Position numbers and translations under genes: made by a program
The notes under the pieces: generated by a model
What the model saw: the letters and a program-made list of their open reading frames with translations, nothing else
Databases searched by the model: none
What the model was told of the DNA's origin: nothing
From: Lunatimonas lonarensis
GTDB lineage: Bacteria; Bacteroidota; Bacteroidia; Cytophagales; Cyclobacteriaceae
Direction: 5' to 3'
Assembly: GCF_000390185.1 (NCBI RefSeq)
Contig: NZ_AQHR01000120.1
Coordinates: 1-32,252 of the forward strand
DNA: 32,252 nt
Part shown: positions 7,768 through 14,613 of the stretch, one piece after another
Position numbering within the stretch: position 1 is the stretch's first letter
How the letters are laid out: every line of letters starts with the position of its first letter

Positions 7768-8512
7768 CCTTTGCGCTCTTTGCGGTTATATTTGGAACCG
7801 CCAAGGACGCAAAGTAGGCGCGAAGGACGCAAAGAAATATTTTTACACCCTCTGCGATCTTTGCGGTTTAAGAATTAACCGCAAAGGACGCCAAGTAGAC
7901 GCCAAGAACGCAAAGCAAAGAATAAAAAAAACCTCTGCGATCTTTGCGTAACCCTTTGCGCTCTTTGCGGTTTGATAATTAACCGCCAAGGACGCGAAGT
8001 AGGCGCCAAGAACGCAAAGCAAAGAATAAAAAAAAACCTCTGCGAGCTTTGCGTAACCCTTTGCGAACTTTGCGGTTTGATAATTTACCGCCAAGGACGC
8101 CAAGTAGGCGCCAAGAACGCAAAGCAAAGAATTAAAAAACCTCTGCGATCTTTGCGTAATCCTTTGCGAACTTTGCTGTTTGATAATTTACCGCCAAGGA
8201 CGCCAAGTAGGCGCCAAGAACGCAAAACGAAGAATAAAAAAACCTTTGCGAGCTTTGCGTAACCCTTTGCGAACTTTGCGGTTTGATAATTAACCGCCAA
8301 GGACGCCAAGTAGGCGCCAAGAACGCAAAGCAAAGAATTAAAAAACCTCTGCGATCTTTGCGTAATCCTTTACGAACTTTGCTGTTTGAAAATTAACCGC
8401 CAAGGACGCCAAGTAGGCGCCAAGGACGCGAAGAAATATTTTTACACCCTCTGCGATCTTTGCGTAACCCTTTGCGCTCTTTGCGGTTTGAAAATTAAAC
8501 GCCAAGGACGCG
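7768..8512. repeat. Hairpin repeat array A (left of GxxExxY gene)
   Basis: Tandem array of imperfect hairpins with a period of about 103 bp. Full units are 7877-7973, 7981-8078, 8086-8181, 8189-8284, 8292-8387 and 8395-8489. There is one shortened unit (7796-7869) and edge fragments at 7768-7787 and 8497-8512. Each unit has a left arm starting AACCGCCAAGGACGCCAAG, an AT-rich centre, and a right arm ending CTTTGCGGTTT. The right arm is the near-complement of the left arm, so each unit can fold into a long stem. Units are joined by short AT linkers (GATAATT or GAAAATT). Two centre types exist: AAAGAATAAAAAA in most, and AAATATTTTTACACCC in 7796-7869 and 8395-8489. Open frames across it are by-products of the repeat. 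Confidence 0.9.
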
Positions 8513-8561
8513 CTGAAATTAAATTTTAGGAGTTGGGATTCCTGAATAATGAAGGTAAATC

Positions 8562-8572
8562 CGTAATTTACG
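8562..8572. promoter_or_regulatory. Palindrome CGTAA-T-TTACG upstream of the GxxExxY gene
   Basis: Perfect 5-bp inverted repeat around one base, 25 nt before the GxxExxY ATG and outside the hairpin repeats. It could be an operator, possibly bound by the gene's own product, but there is no direct support. Confidence 0.25.
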
Positions 8573-8597
8573 ATGCTTGTACTAACTAACCTAAGAG

Positions 8598-8975
8598 ATG
8601 ACCGAGAATGAAGTAGCAAACAAAGTAATCGGCATGGCAATAGATGTCCATACGTCCTTAGGGCCCGGGTTATTGGAAAACGCATATAAGGAGTGTTTGT
8701 ACTATAAAATTAGAACATCGGGCTTACTTGTCGAAAAAGAAAAACCAATGCCTTTGATTTTTGAAGAGGTGAAGTTGGATTGTGGTTACCGATTGGATCT
8801 TTTGGTCGAAAGCCGCGTTGTGATTGAAATTAAAAGTGTTGAGGCATTAAATAGTGTCCATTTAGCTCAAACACTAACGTATCTGAAATTAGGAGACTAC
8901 AAATTGGGGCTTTTGATAAACTTCAACGTCTCAATACTAAAATCCGGAATAAAAAGGGTGGTAAATGGGCTCTGA
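8598..8975 (+). CDS. GxxExxY protein (PDDEXK_3 nuclease-like)
   Basis: A 125-residue protein of the GxxExxY family (Pfam PDDEXK_3), whose fold is related to PD-(D/E)XK nucleases and whose role is unknown. The name-giving motif is present in GPGLLENAYKECL (about residues 23-35). The putative catalytic core is LDLLVESRVVIEIKS, with an Asp and then E-I-K, as in PD-(D/E)XK enzymes, followed by AQTLTYLKLGDYKLGLLINFN. It is full length for the family. The coding DNA is AT-richer than the catabolic genes around it. The gene is the only one inside the repeat region, with hairpin arrays on both sides and about 85 bp of unique sequence upstream. I recall such genes lying near CTTTGCG-type repeats in other Bacteroidota, so the association is probably not chance. 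Whether it acts on the repeats is inference. Confidence 0.88.
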   Translation: MTENEVANKVIGMAIDVHTSLGPGLLENAYKECLYYKIRTSGLLVEKEKPMPLIFEEVKLDCGYRLDLLVESRVVIEIKSVEALNSVHLAQTLTYLKLGDYKLGLLINFNVSILKSGIKRVVNGL

Positions 8976-9001
8976 GAAGAAAACACTTTTAATCATTCTT
9001 T

Positions 9002-9668
9002 CATAACCAGCAAGAACGCTAAGTAAAAAACAAAACACCTTCCGCGCTCTTTGCAGTTTAAAAATTAACCGCCAAGGACGCGAATTATAGAAAAAAACCT
9101 CTGCGATCTTTGCGTAATCCTTTGCGAACTTTGCGGTTTGAAAATTAACCGCCAAAGACGCCAAGTAGGCGCCAAGGACGCGAAGAAATATTTTTACACC
9201 CTCTGCGATCTTTGCGTAACCCTTTGCGATCTTTGCGGTTTGAAAATTAACCGCCAAGGACGCCAAGTAGGCGCCAAGAACGCAAAACGAAGAATAAAAA
9301 AACCTTTGCGAGCTTTGCGTAACCCTTTGCGCTCTTTGCGGTTTGATAATTAACCGCCAAGGACGCCAAGTAGGCACCAAGGACACAAAGCAAAGAATAA
9401 AAAAAACCTCTGCGCTCTTTGCGTTAACCTCCGCAAACTTTGCGGTTTAAAATTTAACCGCCAAGGACGCCAAGTAGGCGCGAAGGACACAAAGCAAAGA
9501 ATAAAAAAATCCTCTGCGATCTTTGCGTTAACCTCCGCGATCTTTGCGGTTTGAAAATTAACCGCCAAGGACGCCAAGTAGGCGCCAAGAACGCGAAGAA
9601 ATATTTTTACACCCTCTGCGATCTTTGCGTAACTCTTTGCGCTCTTTGCGGTTTAAAAATTAACCGCC
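9002..9668. repeat. Hairpin repeat array B (right of GxxExxY gene)
   Basis: Continuation of the same repeat family after the GxxExxY gene. There is a decayed unit (9002-9059), a unit lacking its inner left arm (9067-9139), full units at 9147-9241, 9249-9344, 9352-9448, 9456-9552 and 9560-9654, and a final left-arm fragment at 9662-9668. Orientation is the same as in array A. The centre AAATATTTTTACACCC appears in the first and last full units (9147-9241 and 9560-9654), while the units between have the AAAGAATAAAAAA centre. The array stops 17 bp before the stop codon of the minus-strand sulfatase, so it fills the whole intergenic space and probably also lies in that transcript's 3' end. Confidence 0.9.
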
Positions 9669-9685
9669 ACCTTCCCGGACCTATT

Positions 9686-11230
9686 TTAGTAATCGCTGCC
9701 TATTAAACTTTCCAGAACCGACTGCTGCCAAGTCCGAAGCTCTCTTTCCATTTTATCCGCAAGTTCAGGCATCTTTTCTATCAGGTCAACCTGTTCCTCC
9801 GGGTCGGCCAACACATCAAACAATTCCCTATTTGCATCGGATCCGGTGCCCCCATGAATGACCAGTTTGTATTGGTTGTCCAACCAGGCACGTGGCCCCC
9901 GAAAATCTTCTTCCTGTATATCTGTATATCGAAAATTCACGAAATTGCGGGTAGCCACACCATTCATGAGTTTGACCAGTGGGGTGGTACCCCGTTGAAG
10001 TTCGGCATCTATATAGGGTTCAAGTGCGTCGCCCTGCCTATCCCGTCCGTTCCAAAAACCGATTGGCGAAGGTCGATCCATCAGGATATTGTCGAACATC
10101 CCCACGAGGCTGACCCCGTCCAAGGGGCGATTTGGCAACGGGACGCCAGCCAGTTCGCATAGCGTTGGCAAAACGTCCGTACTTACGCCGTTCACTGCAC
10201 TGATCATGGGATACGGAATCCGGTCCGGCCACTCCAGCACGCTCGGTACTCGGATGCCACCATCGTAAACCTGCCCTTTCATGCCCCGAAAAGGCAGGGT
10301 GGCAACCCCCTCCTGTGGAGTACCATTATCCCCAAAATACCAAAGAAGCGTCTGCCTGCGCAGACCGGATTCTTCGAGATAATCGCGCATCACACCAATG
10401 GACCTATCCATAGCCGTAATCTCCGCAAACCGTTCAATCAGCACTTCCCGCTGAGGCCGCTCCACCGTGCCGCCGGTTTCATTGGACGTAAGCCTTACCA
10501 TCCGGTCACCAAAATCCGATGGCAGGTCCCTATAAAGCGCCAAGTCTTCTTCCAATCCACTGTAGGGCTCATGCGGCGACCCGTACCAAATGACCACGAA
10601 GAATGGTTGTCCGTTTTCCTTTGCTTTTTGAATGAACCGGATGGCTTCATCGACTACCACCTGGGATCCCTCGCCCTTAAAAATCACCGGATCGGCACCA
10701 TTGACGGACAAGGGAGGGTCCATTTCAAAAAAATTGTCGTGGGAAACCCAATGATCAAAGCCCATGGCACCGGGATTGGTGGGGGAAGCTGCCTTTACGG
10801 GTCCAAGATGCCATTTGCCAAAATGGGCCGTTGCATACCCCGCCTGCTTCAACAGCTGCGCCACGCTAATCTCCTCCGGACGGATGGAATGTCCGGGGGT
10901 AAAGGTGCCGTACCGGTTCGGGTGACGGCCCGTCATAATACTTCCGCGGGTAGGAGAGCAAACCGGTGATGCCGAAAAAAACCGGTCCATCCGAAGGCCC
11001 CTTGCCGCCATTTCATCGAGGACTGGTGTCTTGATATAGGGGTGGCCGTTGTACCCTACCTCGTCCCATCCATGGTCATCCCCCAGCAGTAGGACAATGT
11101 TGGGCAACTCCGTACCAGACGATTCCGGAGATTTCCCTCCACAGGCATAAGAAAGCAATGCGATGACCACGATAAACCAACCTCTGCAAGGCAGTGACTG
11201 GCTTCTGTATTGATTAGCAGATAGATTCAT
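9686..11230 (-). CDS. Sulfatase lipoprotein (formylglycine type, S1 family)
   Basis: A 514-residue arylsulfatase-type hydrolase of the S1 family, removing sulfate esters from glycans. The signal ends SYAC, so it is probably a lipoprotein at Cys30. The catalytic signature CSPTRGSIMTGR begins at Cys91, which is converted to formylglycine by a maturase not in this window. Metal-binding residues include the Asp pair in LLLGDDHGWDE (51-52) and the Asp/Asn in FGDNG. The conserved AHFGKWHLG (Lys139, His141) is present. It lies 43 nt after the PhoD-like gene on the same strand, so probably the last gene of the sulfatase cluster. The substrate subfamily cannot be set without comparison to SulfAtlas. 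Confidence 0.92.
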   Translation of the reverse strand: MNLSANQYRSQSLPCRGWFIVVIALLSYACGGKSPESSGTELPNIVLLLGDDHGWDEVGYNGHPYIKTPVLDEMAARGLRMDRFFSASPVCSPTRGSIMTGRHPNRYGTFTPGHSIRPEEISVAQLLKQAGYATAHFGKWHLGPVKAASPTNPGAMGFDHWVSHDNFFEMDPPLSVNGADPVIFKGEGSQVVVDEAIRFIQKAKENGQPFFVVIWYGSPHEPYSGLEEDLALYRDLPSDFGDRMVRLTSNETGGTVERPQREVLIERFAEITAMDRSIGVMRDYLEESGLRRQTLLWYFGDNGTPQEGVATLPFRGMKGQVYDGGIRVPSVLEWPDRIPYPMISAVNGVSTDVLPTLCELAGVPLPNRPLDGVSLVGMFDNILMDRPSPIGFWNGRDRQGDALEPYIDAELQRGTTPLVKLMNGVATRNFVNFRYTDIQEEDFRGPRAWLDNQYKLVIHGGTGSDANRELFDVLADPEEQVDLIEKMPELADKMERELRTWQQSVLESLIGSDY

Positions 11231-11273
11231 AATATAGTTGATTTGTAATGCGGCTTAACCTTTCAGACGGTTC

Positions 11274-12743
11274 TTAAGCCGTAAATTGCTCTTCATGTGT
11301 AGGGTTGCCACCCACGTCCCTGTGGGTAAACCGAATAAAAGGCTTCCCTTCCACCCTGTCCACCTGTATGCTCAAAAAGCCACCTTTGACCCGCAGGAAG
11401 CGGTGCTCGGGTCGCTTGTCATCGGGATCCCAGCCTTGTGCGTGGTAATCGCTGATGGGGCCGGAGCCAAATTCCAGCAAACCGGTATGTTCATCTTTGG
11501 AAACATACTGCCAATGCCGGTCGCCATTTACCACATACAGGTGATCGATACTGGATAGGTATTGCCTCAGCCAATTGCCTTCCGTTTCGTAGACTTTGTT
11601 GGCATGGTTGTCCTTTTTATTTTCCCGGTCCGGGCCCACCACAGGAGTGGCTGTAAAAAGAAGCTTGAAGGTAGCGTCCGATTCCTCTACGGTTTGCTTG
11701 AACCACGCTATCTGCTCCTTGCCCCAAATGGTTTTTCCCGGGCCATCCGGCGCGTCGTTTGGTGAGCGGTATTCCCTGCCTTCTACCAGCCAGATTTGCA
11801 GGTCCTTTCCCCTCCTAAAGGTCCGGTAAGGCTTGCCTATGATCGGCACATTTTCGTACCAAAGTTTCAGTCCTTCCTGATAACTCAGGTTTCCGTAGGG
11901 GGTGGAAGCGGGATGGACGTCGTCCTTAAGCAAATCATGATCATCTTTGAGCATGTAGATAGGCACCTGCCGGTACAGATCCCGGATAGCCGGCCAGGCA
12001 TCCATGGCCCGCCACTTATGCCGAGCCCTGCCCAAATCTTTGGCAAGTGGCCCCGGTTTGTCGTAATAGACATAATCACCGGTTTGGATGAAAAAATCAG
12101 GTTCCAACCGCCGCATGCTGTCATAGGTACGAAAACCCCGCTCAGGCTCATCAAAACTCCAAAAATATTGGCAGGTAGAGGTGGTGAGCAAAACAGGAAC
12201 TGCCTCCTGCGGGGGAGTGGGCGTAGTGAAGGTGGCCTTTTCTACGGTCGTCGGCCCATCTACGGTCGCCTTGGCAATCAGTTCGACACGATAAGTGACT
12301 CCCGACTGTAAACCCTCCAATGGAATCCTGGCGGTAAAATCATCCCGCTGATATACCTGAACCCAAGGGGAAACGATTTTTCCGGTGTCTGAATAAAGTT
12401 TCACCCGAACAAACCCCGGGCCGGGCTCTACTCCCCCATCCATTTGGGAAATCGGCTGATCATCGTCAAAATCTACGGGGTGACGGAAGACCTTGTCTTC
12501 GCGTTCGTGCGTAATCGGATTGGGATGCTCCTGCCGGCATAGGCGGGTCCACACCATCGCAGTGGATTCCGTTACCTCGCTGATCTTAAACCCTGTGGTA
12601 AAGAAAACCCTCTCGTCTTCATTGGCAGAAAACAAGGCCTTTCTCATGCGGGCAATAAGGGGTTGATGGGCAAAAAAGGAGAACCCAAATGCCCCCCAAC
12701 CCACCTTTTTGACGAAAATTCTACGGGCAAACTTTACCATCAA
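11274..12743 (-). CDS. PhoD-like phosphatase/phosphodiesterase
   Basis: A 489-residue exported metallophosphoesterase of the PhoD-like family (alkaline phosphatase D, calcium/iron-dependent). The N-terminal domain (about 45-175) is the fibronectin-like PhoD_N region, with TGFKISEVTESTAMVWTR. The catalytic domain shows FIQTGDYVYYD (221-228), MLKDDHDLLKDD (266-275) and VVNGDRHWQY (405-412), the expected metal ligands. The N-terminus FARRIFVKKVGWGAFGF is Tat-like (paired Arg before a hydrophobic stretch), consistent with export of a folded metalloenzyme as known for PhoD. It has its own promoter at 12772-12803 and sits between two sulfatases. That suggests removal of phosphate or another ester from the same polymer, or phosphate scavenging. 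Confidence 0.9.
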   Translation of the reverse strand: MMVKFARRIFVKKVGWGAFGFSFFAHQPLIARMRKALFSANEDERVFFTTGFKISEVTESTAMVWTRLCRQEHPNPITHEREDKVFRHPVDFDDDQPISQMDGGVEPGPGFVRVKLYSDTGKIVSPWVQVYQRDDFTARIPLEGLQSGVTYRVELIAKATVDGPTTVEKATFTTPTPPQEAVPVLLTTSTCQYFWSFDEPERGFRTYDSMRRLEPDFFIQTGDYVYYDKPGPLAKDLGRARHKWRAMDAWPAIRDLYRQVPIYMLKDDHDLLKDDVHPASTPYGNLSYQEGLKLWYENVPIIGKPYRTFRRGKDLQIWLVEGREYRSPNDAPDGPGKTIWGKEQIAWFKQTVEESDATFKLLFTATPVVGPDRENKKDNHANKVYETEGNWLRQYLSSIDHLYVVNGDRHWQYVSKDEHTGLLEFGSGPISDYHAQGWDPDDKRPEHRFLRVKGGFLSIQVDRVEGKPFIRFTHRDVGGNPTHEEQFTA

Positions 12744-12771
12744 ATCAACATTTATCGTACTGGATACCCTA

Positions 12772-12803
12772 TAAATATACCGGAACGCGCCAAAAGGACA
12801 AAA
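12772..12803 (-). promoter_or_regulatory. Bacteroidetes-type promoter of the PhoD-like gene
   Basis: Read on the minus strand: TTTTG (12803-12799), exactly 19 nt, then TATATTTA (12779-12772). The consensus is TTTG, about 19 nt, TAnnTTTG, so one mismatch in total. The -7 box ends 28 nt before the PhoD ATG, giving a short leader. This indicates the PhoD and downstream sulfatase genes can be transcribed separately from the upstream sulfatase. Confidence 0.6.
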
Positions 12804-12889
12804 TAAAATGGGTTAAACGGTCAGCAAAGGAATTAAACCACCTATCACCTAGAGGATGTGTGTTTGGGTCGATATACCCCATCTATCCC

Positions 12890-14437
12890 CTATTTAAGCT
12901 CTAAGGCTTCTGTATCTACGTATCCTTCGCCCCGGATAGAAATAAACAGCTCCACTAGTTCCTTTAACTTTTCCGTATGGGTAGCAGCCAGATTTTGTTG
13001 TTGGCCAATATCGTTATGTAGGTTGTACAATTGAAATTCACCGTCATTTCCTAGCTCTATGTTAACCATTTGATTTACTGCCGGCCCCTTATAGGGAGGA
13101 ATCATTACCCAGTTTTGGTGACGGAGAGCGGTGCGGGTGGTGGCTTCCAGTACCAAGGTTTCCCTCCCCTGCGGATTTTCTCCCAACAATACTTCCAAAA
13201 GATCCTCTCCATCTTCACTGCGCTGTCCACTTCCTGTAAGCTGCGCAAAGGAATTGAATAGATCAATCTGGCTTATAAGGGCGTCGGACACCTTAGGAGA
13301 AATGGTTCCTTCCCAATAGGCCAAAAATGGAACCCGTGTTCCGGCTTCAAATAAGCTGTACTTTCCTCCCCGCAGCGGCCCCCAGGGCGTATGTTCACCC
13401 AATTTCTCAACGGCATCATCGTAGTAGCCGTCATTGATCACCGGCCCGTTGTCGGAGGAAAAAACAATCAGCGTATTTTCCAAAATACCCTCTTCCTCCA
13501 GCGTTTTCAGCAGTTCTCCCACACACCAATCTGCCTCCAAAATCACATCTCCCCTTGGCCCCATACCGGATTTGCCTTCAAAGCGGGGATGGGGTGTACG
13601 CGGAACGTGCGGCTGCTGCATGGCGTAATAAAGAAAAAAGGGTTCTCCCGAATTTTTCCGAATAAATTCCTGGGACTTAAGAAGAAATTCATCCGCCATG
13701 TCTTCATCGATCCATTTGGCCTGCGCACCACCTTTCATAAAACCGATACGGGGTATTCCGTTGACGATGCTGTTATTGTGACCATGATGCCAGCGCATCC
13801 GGAGCATTTCCGGATTATCCAGTCCCGTTGGCTCACCCTCGAAATTTCCCTCATAACTCACAAAGATCGGATCGGAAGGATCCAAGCCTACTACGGTACC
13901 ATTTTCAAGGTAAACCGTGGGCACCCGGTCCTGCGTAGCAGCCATTATGTACGAATAATCAAACCCAACCTCATTTGGACCGGGAATTACTTGGGCATTC
14001 CAATCTACCCTTCCGGTACCAAGACCTAGGTGCCACTTGCCAACAACTCCCGTTCGATACCCCTGCTCTTTCAGCATTTTGGGCATGGTGGGCTCATCCA
14101 AACCTATGAGCAAGGGGGCGGTTCCGGGAAGTATCTTGGCATCCTCATTGCGCCAGGGATACCTTCCGGTCAGCAAGGCATACCTACTCGGGCTACAGGT
14201 GGCGGAAGAAGCATAGCCATTGGTAAAGCGAACACCCTTATTGGCCAGTCGATCCATATGGGGGGTTTGGATAGCTGTGGCCCCATAGGCACTCATGTCT
14301 CCATAGCCCAGATCATCCATGTAGATAATGATGATGTTGGGTGGTGCCTGGGTATCGACCGTATCGGCCGTTTGGTTACAACGAAAAAACGATAAACTGG
14401 CAACGAAAATCAATACAAAGGGAATAAGTCGGTTCAT
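12890..14437 (-). CDS. Sulfatase lipoprotein (arylsulfatase A type)
   Basis: A 515-residue S1-family sulfatase. I start it at the ATG at 14437 because MNRLIPFVLIFVASLSFFRC is a lipoprotein signal (Cys20); a longer reading adds 52 residues of unlikely sequence. The formylglycine signature CSPSRYALLTGR begins at Cys81, the metal-binding Asp pair is in YMDDLGYGD (41-42), and VVGKWHLGLG and FSSDNGP follow. It resembles arylsulfatase A-like enzymes such as the exo-acting glycan sulfatases of marine Bacteroidota. It diverges from the SusC/SusD pair with 176 bp between, so shared control is likely. The following gene (PhoD-like) starts 146 nt downstream with its own promoter. Confidence 0.92.
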   Translation of the reverse strand: MNRLIPFVLIFVASLSFFRCNQTADTVDTQAPPNIIIIYMDDLGYGDMSAYGATAIQTPHMDRLANKGVRFTNGYASSATCSPSRYALLTGRYPWRNEDAKILPGTAPLLIGLDEPTMPKMLKEQGYRTGVVGKWHLGLGTGRVDWNAQVIPGPNEVGFDYSYIMAATQDRVPTVYLENGTVVGLDPSDPIFVSYEGNFEGEPTGLDNPEMLRMRWHHGHNNSIVNGIPRIGFMKGGAQAKWIDEDMADEFLLKSQEFIRKNSGEPFFLYYAMQQPHVPRTPHPRFEGKSGMGPRGDVILEADWCVGELLKTLEEEGILENTLIVFSSDNGPVINDGYYDDAVEKLGEHTPWGPLRGGKYSLFEAGTRVPFLAYWEGTISPKVSDALISQIDLFNSFAQLTGSGQRSEDGEDLLEVLLGENPQGRETLVLEATTRTALRHQNWVMIPPYKGPAVNQMVNIELGNDGEFQLYNLHNDIGQQQNLAATHTEKLKELVELFISIRGEGYVDTEALELK

Positions 14438-14539
14438 GGGTGAAGTACGTTTTTGGGGCAAGATAAAGCAATTTGTCATTTTTATACGGATATCATACAC
14501 TGTTTTATAGCATTTACACCCGGAATGGAAACAAATCGC

Positions 14540-14570
14540 TTGATTTAATGATCTCTTCATGGCATTTTTG
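14540..14570 (+). promoter_or_regulatory. Possible susC promoter
   Basis: TTG at 14540-14542, 20 nt, then CATTTTTG at 14563-14570, one mismatch from TAnnTTTG. The -7 box ends 43 nt before the SusC ATG. Moderate match in the right place, in the intergenic region shared with the divergent sulfatase. Confidence 0.4.
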
Positions 14571-14613
14571 CCGAAATAAAGAAAACGAACCATTATTCTT
14601 ACCTAACCTATTT

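Noticed and set aside
7843-8333. Overlapping open frames on both strands reading LGAYLASLAVNYQTAK and similar
   Set aside because: They are made by the 103-bp repeats. The period is not a multiple of three, the phrase shifts frame between units, and both strands are equally open, so these are not genes.
8937-9577. Minus-strand frames of 149 and 75 codons across array B
   Set aside because: Same repeat-derived peptide phrases, with the first one running antisense into the end of the GxxExxY gene.
7768-9668. CRISPR array
   Set aside because: The repeats are directly adjacent, about 96 bp long with 7-8 bp near-constant linkers, and there are no unique spacers and no cas genes.
14473-14613. N-terminal extension of SusC by 47 residues
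   Set aside because: The extension has no signal peptide, whereas the ATG at 14614 gives a typical one.
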